Source: Shinella sumterensis
GTDB taxonomy: Bacteria; Pseudomonadota; Alphaproteobacteria; Rhizobiales; Rhizobiaceae
Reading direction: 5' to 3'
DNA length: 64,000 nt
NCBI RefSeq assembly: GCF_004514425.2
Contig: NZ_MYFN02000001.1
Span: 620,001 to 684,000, forward strand
Made by a program: the position numbers and the translations under genes. A model generated the notes under the pieces. That model was not told the origin of the DNA. It made no database searches and saw only the letters and a program-made list of their open reading frames with translations. Below, piece by piece: positions 52,930-61,100 of this stretch. How positions within the stretch are numbered: the stretch's first letter is position 1; each line of letters begins with the position of its first letter.

Positions 52930-53697
52930 ATGACGGCGATGGATCTCAACAGCGATCTCGGCGAGGGCTACGGCGCTTGGCGGATGGGTGACGACGCTGC
53001 GATGCTTGCCATTGTCTCCTCCGCCAATATCGCCTGCGGATTCCACGCGGGCGATCCCGCCGGCATCTATCGCACGGTGAAGGCTGCCGCAGCGAATGGT
53101 GCGGTGGTCGGCGCCCATGTTTCCTACCCTGATCGCGTCGGATTCGGACGGCGCGATCTCGATATCACCACGGAAGACCTGACCGCCGACGTAATCTACC
53201 AGATCGGCGCGCTGAAGGGCATCGCGGCGGCGGCGGGAACGACAGTTCGCTACGTGAAACCGCACGGAGCGCTTTACAATCGCATTGCCTACGATGCCGG
53301 GCAGGGGCAGGCGGTGATCGATGGCATTCTTGCGGTCGATCCCTCGCTCATCCTGATGGGGCTCGCCAATGCCCCGATCCTTGATCTTGCCCGACGCGCG
53401 GGCCTTTCCGTCGTTGCCGAGGCCTTTGCCGACCGAGCCTATACGCCGAAGGGCGAACTGGTCTCGCGTCGCGAAGCCGGCTCGGTTCTGCATGATGAGA
53501 CCGTCATTGCAAACCGGATGGTGCAGCTTGCCCGCGGCGGAACGCTTCAGGCCATCGACGGTAGCACGATCCAGATCGAGGCGCAGTCGATCTGCGTGCA
53601 CGGCGACAGCCCGGGCGCCGTTGCCATCGCGCGTGAAATCCGGCGTCGTTTCGAGGCGGAAGGCATCGCCATCCGTTCCTTTGCCGAACCGGCCTGA
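52930..53697 (+). CDS. pxpA: 5-oxoprolinase subunit A / LamB-YcsF family protein
   Basis: 255 residues, matching PxpA. The N-terminal [20 protein letters not shown] and [20 protein letters not shown] are the family signatures, with [10 protein letters not shown] near residue 110-120. PxpA works with PxpB and PxpC in ATP-dependent opening of 5-oxoproline to glutamate in several bacteria. GGAGGG lies just before ATG 52930; the open frame 20 codons upstream lies in the promoter region. First gene of the rightward set, followed after 50 bases by the PxpB-PxpC fusion. Confidence 0.92.
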   Translation: MTAMDLNSDLGEGYGAWRMGDDAAMLAIVSSANIACGFHAGDPAGIYRTVKAAAANGAVVGAHVSYPDRVGFGRRDLDITTEDLTADVIYQIGALKGIAAAAGTTVRYVKPHGALYNRIAYDAGQGQAVIDGILAVDPSLILMGLANAPILDLARRAGLSVVAEAFADRAYTPKGELVSRREAGSVLHDETVIANRMVQLARGGTLQAIDGSTIQIEAQSICVHGDSPGAVAIAREIRRRFEAEGIAIRSFAEPA

Positions 53698-53747
53698 ACG
53701 TCGTCCTCGCCGGGACTGTCCTGAAACATCGCCTTCGCGAGGCTTCG

Positions 53748-55340
53748 ATGCGCGTTCTCCCCGTCAGCCTGACCACGGTTCTCGTCGAACTTGCCGATCT
53801 CGACGAGACGCTCGCACTCTTCGCGGCATTGCAGGCTGAGCCGATCGACGGCGTCGAGGAGATGGTGCCGGCCGCCCGTACGCTGATGATCCGTTTCCGG
53901 CCCGAGGTGATTTCTCCGGCGGCGCTTGCCGAACAGGTCGGCCGGCGCGATCTTTCGGCCCGCATCGAACCGTCCCGGCATCTGGTCGAGATCCCTGTGC
54001 ATTATGATGGCGAAGACCTTGCCGATGTCGCGGAACTGACGGGCCTCAGCGTCGCGGAGGTCATCCGCCGGCACACCGGGAGCGAGTTCACCGTCGCCTT
54101 CTGCGGTTTCGCGCCGGGATTCGGCTATCTGGTCGGCGGCGATCCGGCGCTGCATGTGCCGCGCCGCAAGAGCCCGCGCACCCGCGTTCCCGCCGGTTCC
54201 GTCGCGATTGCCGGCGCTTTCAGCGGCGTCTATCCGCAGGAGAGCCCGGGCGGCTGGCAGATCATCGGCAAGACACCCGTCAGAATGTGGGACATCGATC
54301 GCGAACCGGGTGCTCTGTTGCAGCCCGGATACCGCGTCCGGTTCCGCGATATGGATGCGGCCGGCAGGTCCATCGATGTTCCCAGACCGCTTCCGCGCGC
54401 CGTACCGGTTGGACGCGCCGAGGGGCCGCAGTTCAGCGTGCTGGCCGCGCCGATCCCTGCTGTTTTCCAGGATCTCGGCCGCTTCGGCCAGACGGGGCAG
54501 GGCGTGTCTGCCTCCGGCGCGCTGGACCGTTCGGCCTTCAACGCCGTCAATCGCGTGGTTGGCAATCCCGTGAACACGCCGGCACTGGAACTCACGCTCG
54601 GCGGTTTCAGTTTCGCCTGTAATGCGCGAGCGGTGATCGCGCTTGCGGGCGCAACCGTATCGGTGACCGTACGCGATCATGCGGGTATGAGCCGGGATTG
54701 CCAAACCTATGCACCGATCGCGCTGGAGCCCGGCGATATCGTGACCATCGGTCACCCGCGCAAGGGCATGCGCACCTACCTGGCGGTCAGGGGCGGTTTC
54801 GCGGTGGCGCCGGTGCTGGGCAGTGCTGCGACCGATACGCTCGCCGTGGTTGGACCTCCCATTGTCACGGCCGGCTCCGCGCTGGCGCTGAAGCAAGAGA
54901 CAGCGGGGCTTTCGAGCGTCGCGCTCGACGAGACTGCCGCTTTCGATCTGCCGGGTGCCGATGATGTCGTCACGCTCGATGTCGTGCTTGGGCCACGCAC
55001 CGACTGGTTCACCCAACAGGGGTTGGAAACGCTGACGAACCAGCTCTGGCAGGCCACCCCGCAATCCAATCGCATCGGTATCCGCCTGGCCGGCGACGTG
55101 CCGCTGGAACGCAGGGATAGCGCCGAGCTGCCGAGCGAAGGCACGGCGACCGGTGCGATCCAGGTTCCGCATAGCGGCCAGCCGGTGCTGTTTCTCGCCG
55201 ATCATCCGCTGACGGGCGGTTATCCGGTGATCGGGGCCGTCGCCGACTACCATCTCGATCTGGCGGGGCAGATCCCCGTCAATGCGAAGATCCGTTTCCG
55301 TCCGCTCGGCCCTTTTGCCGACATTGCCGGGACCCGTTAG
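53748..55340 (+). CDS. Fused PxpB-PxpC (KipI/KipA, carboxyltransferase-like) protein
   Basis: 530 residues made of two proteins that are separate in E. coli. Residues about 1-215 are PxpB/KipI-like (CT_C_D): [20 protein letters not shown] and [19 protein letters not shown]. Residues about 225-530 are PxpC/KipA-like (CT_A_B): [40 protein letters not shown] and [19 protein letters not shown]. The same two domains form the carboxyltransferase half of urea carboxylase. With the biotin carboxylase-carrier protein encoded ten bases downstream it may form a biotin-dependent enzyme for an amide, lactam or 5-oxoproline. Substrate not determined by sequence. Confidence 0.9.
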   Translation: MRVLPVSLTTVLVELADLDETLALFAALQAEPIDGVEEMVPAARTLMIRFRPEVISPAALAEQVGRRDLSARIEPSRHLVEIPVHYDGEDLADVAELTGLSVAEVIRRHTGSEFTVAFCGFAPGFGYLVGGDPALHVPRRKSPRTRVPAGSVAIAGAFSGVYPQESPGGWQIIGKTPVRMWDIDREPGALLQPGYRVRFRDMDAAGRSIDVPRPLPRAVPVGRAEGPQFSVLAAPIPAVFQDLGRFGQTGQGVSASGALDRSAFNAVNRVVGNPVNTPALELTLGGFSFACNARAVIALAGATVSVTVRDHAGMSRDCQTYAPIALEPGDIVTIGHPRKGMRTYLAVRGGFAVAPVLGSAATDTLAVVGPPIVTAGSALALKQETAGLSSVALDETAAFDLPGADDVVTLDVVLGPRTDWFTQQGLETLTNQLWQATPQSNRIGIRLAGDVPLERRDSAELPSEGTATGAIQVPHSGQPVLFLADHPLTGGYPVIGAVADYHLDLAGQIPVNAKIRFRPLGPFADIAGTR

Positions 55341-55350
55341 GAGACATGCC

Positions 55351-57075
55351 GTGAAGAAAGTCCTAATCGCCAATCGCGGGGAAATCGCCGTCCGGATCGT
55401 GCGGGCCTGTCGCGACTACGGGCTGCAATCGGTCGCGGTCTACGCGGACCCGGACGCGGATGCGCTCTTCGTGCGCCAGGCCGACGAGGCTTACGGTCTC
55501 GATGGGGTGCGGCCGGCCGAAAGCTATCTCGATATCGAAAAGCTGATCGCCATCGCCCGGCGCTCCGGGGCGGATGCCGTGCATCCCGGCTATGGCTTCC
55601 TCTCCGAGCGGGCGGAGTTCGCGCGCGCCGTGCTGGATGCGGGCCTCACCTGGATCGGCCCCGACCCCGAGGTCATCGAGGCGCTCGGCGACAAGGTCGA
55701 GGCGCGCCGGATCGCCGCTCAAGTCGGAGCGCCCCTCGTGGCCGGCAGCGATGGTCCGGTTTCGTCCTCTGCCGAGGTCCTTGCGTTTGCAAAGCAGCAT
55801 GGATTGCCCGTCGCCATCAAGGCGGCGCATGGCGGCGGCGGCAGAGGTCTCAAGGTCGCCTGGACGATGGACGAGATCGCCGATCTCTACGAATCGGCCG
55901 TGCGCGAGGCAACGGCTGCTTTCGGCCGGGGCGAGTGTTTCCTCGAACGGTTCCTCGACCGCCCGCGCCATGTGGAGGCGCAGGTCATCGCAGATACGCA
56001 TGGCAATGTGGTGGTGCTCGGCACCCGCGACTGCTCGCTGCAACGGCGAAACCAGAAGCTCGTGGAGGAAGCTCCGGCCCCTTTCCTGACCTCACGACAG
56101 CGCGAAACAATCCATGCGGCCGCGAAGGCGATCTGCGCTGCGGCCGGCTACACCGGCGCCGGGACGGTGGAGTTCCTGCTCGGCGTGGACGGCACTATCT
56201 CATTTCTCGAGGTGAACACCCGCCTCCAGGTCGAGCACCCCGTCACGGAAGAAACGACCGGCATCGATCTCGTCGTCGAACAGTTCCGCATTGCAGACGG
56301 CGAGCGCCTGTCCGTCCTTGAAACGCCTGCGCCGCGCGGTCACGCCATCGAGTTCCGCATCAATGCCGAGGATCCCGGTCGTGGCTTCCTGCCGACGCCG
56401 GGCACGATCACCGTCTTCGAGCCGCCGTCGGGCCCGGGCGTGCGGCTCGACAGCGGCGTGGCGAATGGCGCCTCCATCCCCGGCGTCTTCGATTCCCTCA
56501 TGGCCAAGCTGGTGGTGACGGGTGCCACGCGCGAGGAGGCGTTGCGCCGCGCGCGCCGCGCTTTGCGGGAGTTCCGCATCGAGGGTGTCGCCACCGTCCT
56601 GCCGTTCCACCGCGCGGCCATCGAGACCGCGGATTTCATCGGCACCGACGGCTTCAAGGTCCACACGCGCTGGATCGAGACGGATTTCGCGGCCATGCCG
56701 GAGGCCGCCGCGCGGCCTGAACCGGCCGCCGACCCGGCGCTGATCCGCACCCATGTGGAAATCGACGGCCGACGCGTCGCGCTGGCCTTGCCGACCATGC
56801 TGCTTGCCCGTCTGGGAGGGGCGGGACAAGGCCCGACATCCGCTGCGAAAGCAACTCCGGCCGAAGACGCGATCATTGCGCCGGTCACCGGCACCCTCCA
56901 GGCCTTCCGGGTTGCAGACGGTGCGGAGGTGGCGGAAGGCGACCTTGTCGCCGTGATGGAGGCAATGAAGATGGAAACGCAGGTCTTCGCGGCCCGGGCC
57001 GGTCGTCTGCGCCGGCGGGTGGAGGAGGGCGGCTATGTCAACGCCGGCGAGACACTGCTGATCTATGAACCATGA
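55351..57075 (+). CDS. Biotin carboxylase fused to biotin carboxyl carrier domain
   Basis: 574 residues. Biotin carboxylase domains run to about 450: [20 protein letters not shown] at the start, the ATP-grasp glycine loop [15 protein letters not shown], and [21 protein letters not shown] linker leads to a carrier domain, with the biotin attachment sequence [11 protein letters not shown] and Lys540. The start is GTG 55351 with TAGGAGA upstream. It would carboxylate biotin with bicarbonate and ATP. Because the adjacent gene encodes urea-carboxylase-like transferase domains and no acyl-CoA carboxyltransferase is near, an acetyl-CoA carboxylase role is unlikely. Confidence 0.9.
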   Translation: MKKVLIANRGEIAVRIVRACRDYGLQSVAVYADPDADALFVRQADEAYGLDGVRPAESYLDIEKLIAIARRSGADAVHPGYGFLSERAEFARAVLDAGLTWIGPDPEVIEALGDKVEARRIAAQVGAPLVAGSDGPVSSSAEVLAFAKQHGLPVAIKAAHGGGGRGLKVAWTMDEIADLYESAVREATAAFGRGECFLERFLDRPRHVEAQVIADTHGNVVVLGTRDCSLQRRNQKLVEEAPAPFLTSRQRETIHAAAKAICAAAGYTGAGTVEFLLGVDGTISFLEVNTRLQVEHPVTEETTGIDLVVEQFRIADGERLSVLETPAPRGHAIEFRINAEDPGRGFLPTPGTITVFEPPSGPGVRLDSGVANGASIPGVFDSLMAKLVVTGATREEALRRARRALREFRIEGVATVLPFHRAAIETADFIGTDGFKVHTRWIETDFAAMPEAAARPEPAADPALIRTHVEIDGRRVALALPTMLLARLGGAGQGPTSAAKATPAEDAIIAPVTGTLQAFRVADGAEVAEGDLVAVMEAMKMETQVFAARAGRLRRRVEEGGYVNAGETLLIYEP

Positions 57076-57199
57076 CGACACGCCCCAAATGACTCATTGA
57101 CCGGAGGAACGCGGGCCTGCCTAAATGCGCGCGCGGAGCGCTGCGAAATTGCGTTGGCGCTGTCCGCACAGAATGGCGTCGAGCAAAGGAAATCGGCAG

Positions 57200-58078
57200 A
57201 TGCGCAATGTGACGGTCGCGGCCACCCAGATGGCCTGTATCTGGGACGAGAAGGCCAATATCGAGCGGGCCGAGCAGCTTGTCCGTGACGCGAAGGACAA
57301 AGGTGCCGACCTCGTGCTCATCCAGGAGCTCTTTGCCGCGCCGTATTTCTGCCAGGACCAGATCCACGATTTCTTTTCGCTGGCGCAGCCCTTCGAGGGC
57401 AATGCGCTGATCGCGCATTTTGCCAAGCTTGCCGCCGAACTCGGCGTCGTGCTGCCGATCAGTTACTTCGAGCGTGCCGGCCAATCCCATTTCAACAGCG
57501 TGGCCATTATCGATGCCGATGGCAGCGTCCTCGGCAACTACCGCAAAAGCCACATTCCGGACGGACCCGGCTATACCGAGAAGTTCTATTTCTCGCCGGG
57601 GAACACCGGTTTCAAGGTGTGGGATACACGCGCCGGTCGCATCGGTGTTGGCATCTGCTGGGATCAGTGGTTCCCTGAATCCGCACGCTCCATGGCCCTG
57701 CAGGGGGCAGAAATCCTGCTTTACCCGACGGCCATCGGCTCCGAACCCCACGATCCCATGCTGGATTCCAGTGCGCACTGGCAGCGTGTGATGCAGGGAC
57801 ACGCCGGCGCCAACCTCATGCCGCTCATTGCCTCGAACCGCATCGGCACGGAAGAAGGTCGTCACGGCACGAAGATCACCTTCTACGGCTCGTCCTTCAT
57901 CGCTGACGCCACGGGCGCGAAGGTCGCCGAGGCGGATCGGGAGACGGAAACGGTGCTGACCGCCACATTCGATCTCGACGCCATCGATCATCAGCGCCGA
58001 TCCTGGGGCGTGTTCCGCGACAGGCGGCCGGAGCTCTACAGGCATTTGGCGACACTGGACGGCCATGCGATCTCGTAA
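57200..58078 (+). CDS. aguB: N-carbamoylputrescine amidase-like nitrilase-family hydrolase
   Basis: 292 residues, the length of AguB. Triad residues are Glu43 in LVLIQELFAAPYF, Lys116 in NYRKSHIPDGPGYTEKFYFS and Cys153 in GVGICWDQWFPESAR; the surrounding PTAIGSEP and QGHAGANLMPLIASNRIG match carbamoylputrescine amidases. It would release CO2, ammonia and putrescine from N-carbamoylputrescine in the cytosol. ATG 57200 has AAGGAAA upstream; the longer frame from 57125 lacks a site. It follows the biotin-enzyme genes after 124 bases in the same direction, so it may join the same regulon. Confidence 0.9.
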   Translation: MRNVTVAATQMACIWDEKANIERAEQLVRDAKDKGADLVLIQELFAAPYFCQDQIHDFFSLAQPFEGNALIAHFAKLAAELGVVLPISYFERAGQSHFNSVAIIDADGSVLGNYRKSHIPDGPGYTEKFYFSPGNTGFKVWDTRAGRIGVGICWDQWFPESARSMALQGAEILLYPTAIGSEPHDPMLDSSAHWQRVMQGHAGANLMPLIASNRIGTEEGRHGTKITFYGSSFIADATGAKVAEADRETETVLTATFDLDAIDHQRRSWGVFRDRRPELYRHLATLDGHAIS

Positions 58079-58104
58079 CGTCGACCGCCAAGAGGAGATG
58101 ACAC

Positions 58105-58132
58105 AGAGCCGGACGAGACGTCCGGCTCTTTT
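58105..58132. terminator. Intrinsic terminator between convergent genes
   Basis: AGAGCCGGAC and GTCCGGCTCT form a perfect 10-bp stem with loop GAGAC, followed by TTT on the plus strand. It ends the aguB-side transcript and may also serve the leftward repeat gene. Confidence 0.8.
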
Positions 58133-58146
58133 CGTATGCGTAAAGC

Positions 58147-61100
58147 TCAGACTTCCAGATAGGAAGAGATGAAGGCCGCGATATCATCCTGCTGGCCGCC
58201 CGTTTCAACCGCCGTCTCGGGTTGGGACTGGGTATCCTGCGGCGCGCCGGTGTCTTCCGCAGCGGTGCGGAAGCTAGACGGCGAGGCCCCCGGCCCACGC
58301 GGCAGCGCGTCGATCTGCGACTGGCTCATTGCGGCGAGCTGGCCGGGGGTGAAGGCATTCGCCTGCTCCGGCGTCAGCCCGGCAAGCGCCGCCGTGCTCA
58401 GCCCCGAGATGGCGTTGGTCCCCAGCGCGACGATGTTGTCGATCGGGAAGGCCGCGAGGGCTGCCGGGCCAAGTGCTGCCGTCTGCGTGGCGGTCAGCGC
58501 GCCGGCCTGCTCCGTCGAGAGGGTCGCGACCTGGCTGGTGCTCATGGCGCCCATCTGGCCGTAGGTGAGGGCGGCGATCTGCTCCTTGCGCAAGGCTGCC
58601 ACGCTTTCGCTCGACAGCGCGCCGATGACGGCCGTCGTCAGGCCCCTTATCGCCGACGAACTCATCGACGCCAGTTCTTCCGTCGAGATGGTTTCCATAT
58701 GCGCGGGCGTCAGGCCGGCCGTGCCGGGCGAGCTGAGGGCGGCGATCTGCGCTGCCGACAAGGCCTCGACCTGTTGCGTCGAGAGCGCGGCGACCTGCGC
58801 GCTGCTGAGGCCGGAAATGGCGCCTGTGCTCAATGCGGCGATTTCGGCGGTTTCCAGCGTCGCCAGGTATGAGGACGGCAGGCCCTTGATGGCCGCCGAT
58901 CCGATGGCGGCGAGCTTGTCCGTCGAAAGCGTATCAAGGGCCGCACTCGACAGGCTGCCGAGTGCGGCGGAACCGAGCGTCGCAATCTGGCTGGCGGACA
59001 GGGCTTCGGCCTGTTCGAAGCTCAGGCCTGCGGCCTGCGGGCCAGTGAGCCCGGCAAGACCGGCAGGGCTGATGGCGGCAAGCTGGCCGGGGGTAAGTGC
59101 CGCGATATCGGCCGCGCCGAGGGCTGCGATCTGCTTGGAGCCGAGGGCTGCGATCTGCTGGGTGGAAAGACCGGTGATCTGCGTCGAGCCGAGCGCGGCA
59201 ATCTGGCTTGTGGAAAGGCCACCGATGCCGGCGGGGCTGATCGCCGAAATCTGTTCGGGCGAGAAACCGGCGATGATGGCCGCCGCCAGGCCCGCAATGG
59301 CCGCCGAGCCGATGGCGGCGATTTCCGCCGTGGTGAACAAGGCGATGTCGGCGGCATCGAGGACGGCGATCTGCTTGGAGGAGAGCGCACCGATCTGTGT
59401 GGCGGTCAGGGCCTCGATCTGCTCCTCGGTGAGGGCATTGATCTGCGCGCTCGACAGGCCGGAGATGCCGGCCGTGCTGAGAGCGGCGATCTGGGCTGTG
59501 GTAAGCGTCGCCAGCGTGGCGGTCGACAGGCCGAGGACGGCCCGCGAGCCGAGTGCGGCGATATCGGCCGTCGAGAAAAGCGAGAGATCGTCAGCACTGA
59601 AGGCCGCGATCTGCTGTGAGGTCAGCGCACCGACCTGTGTCGGCGTCAGCGCCTCGGCCTGCCCGGTCGAGAGCGCGCCGATCTGTGCGGTGCTGAGGGC
59701 GGCGACGGCGGCCGTGCTGAGAGCGGCGATCTGCGCGGGCGAAAGCGCGGCAATGCCCGCCGTGCCGAAGGCCGCAATCTGCGTGGAGCCGAGCGCGGCG
59801 AGCTGAAGATTTGTCAGCGCCTCGAACTGGCTGGCGCTGAGCGAAGACACCTGCGCGGCGGTAAGGCCCGCCGCGTTGAGGGCGGCGATGTGGCCTGCCG
59901 GAAGGGCCGCGATAACGGCCGTCGGCAACCCGGCGACAGCCCATGAGCCGATAGACGCGATCTCGGCCGTCGTGAAGGTGCCGATATTCTCGGCGCTGAA
60001 GGCGGAGATCTGGGCAGATCCGAGCGCCGCGATCTGCGCGCTGGTGAGCGCCTCGGCCTGTGCGCTGGAGAGGCCGGCGATCTGCGCCGCGGTGAGGCCC
60101 GGGATCGCGCCGGCGCTGAGCGCGGCGATCTGCGCAGACGAGAAGCCCGCGAGGTTCTGCGGCGTCAGCGCGGCGATCTGCCGGGAGCCGAGAGCACCGA
60201 TCTGCGCCGTTGTCAGGGCTTCGAGCTGCGCGGGGCTGAGGGCGCCGATCTGCGCGCTGGTCATTCCCGAAAGCCCGGCGGGGCCAAGGGCTGCGATCTG
60301 GCCCGTGGAGAGCGACGCCAGCATACCTGTCGACAGGCCGGCCATGGCGGTGGAACTGATGGCCGCCATGTCGGCCAGCGAGAAGGTGTCGAGCTGTTCG
60401 GCACTCAGCGCCGCGATCTGGCGGGAGGTGAAGGCTGCGATCTGCGCCGGCGCCAACGCTTCGGCCTGGGCCGTCGAAAGTGCGGCGACCTGTTCGGTCG
60501 AAAGGCCCGCAATGGCAGCAGTGCCAAGGGCGGCGATCTGCGCGGGCGTCAGCGACGCGATATATTCCGGCCCGAGCGAGGCGATCTGGCGCGCATCGAG
60601 GATGCGCACCTGGTCCGGCCGCAGCGCATCGAGCTGCGTGCTGGTCAAGGCCGCGATCTGGCGCGGCTGCAGCCCGCTGATCGCCGCTGTGCTCAGCGCC
60701 GCGATATGGGCCGTCGAAAGCGAGGCTATGATGTCGCTTGAAAGGCCGCCGACGGCCGTTGCGCCGATGGCGGCGATCTCGCGCGTCGTGAAGGTGGCGA
60801 TCTTGTCCGTCGTGAAGGCGGCAAGCTGCGTGGAGGACAGGCTGCCGATTTGCGTGGTGGAAAGCGCCTCCGCCTGTGCCAGGCTCAGCGCGGAAATCTG
60901 CTTCGTCGTCATGCCGCTGATGCCGGCCGTGCTGAAGCCTGCTATCTGCGCAGTCGAAAGCGCGCCGAGCGCGTCCGTCGAAAGGCCGGCCATCGCGCCC
61001 GCGCTGATCGCGCCCATTTTCTGGACGGAGAAGGTGGCGATGTCGTCAGGGCCGAGCGCGGCGATCTGCGCCGAGCTCATCGCGGCAATCTGCGTGCGGG

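Noticed and set aside
55351-57075. Acetyl-CoA carboxylase subunit
   Set aside because: The carrier is fused on, no acyl-CoA carboxyltransferase gene is near, and urea-carboxylase-type transferase domains are encoded next door.
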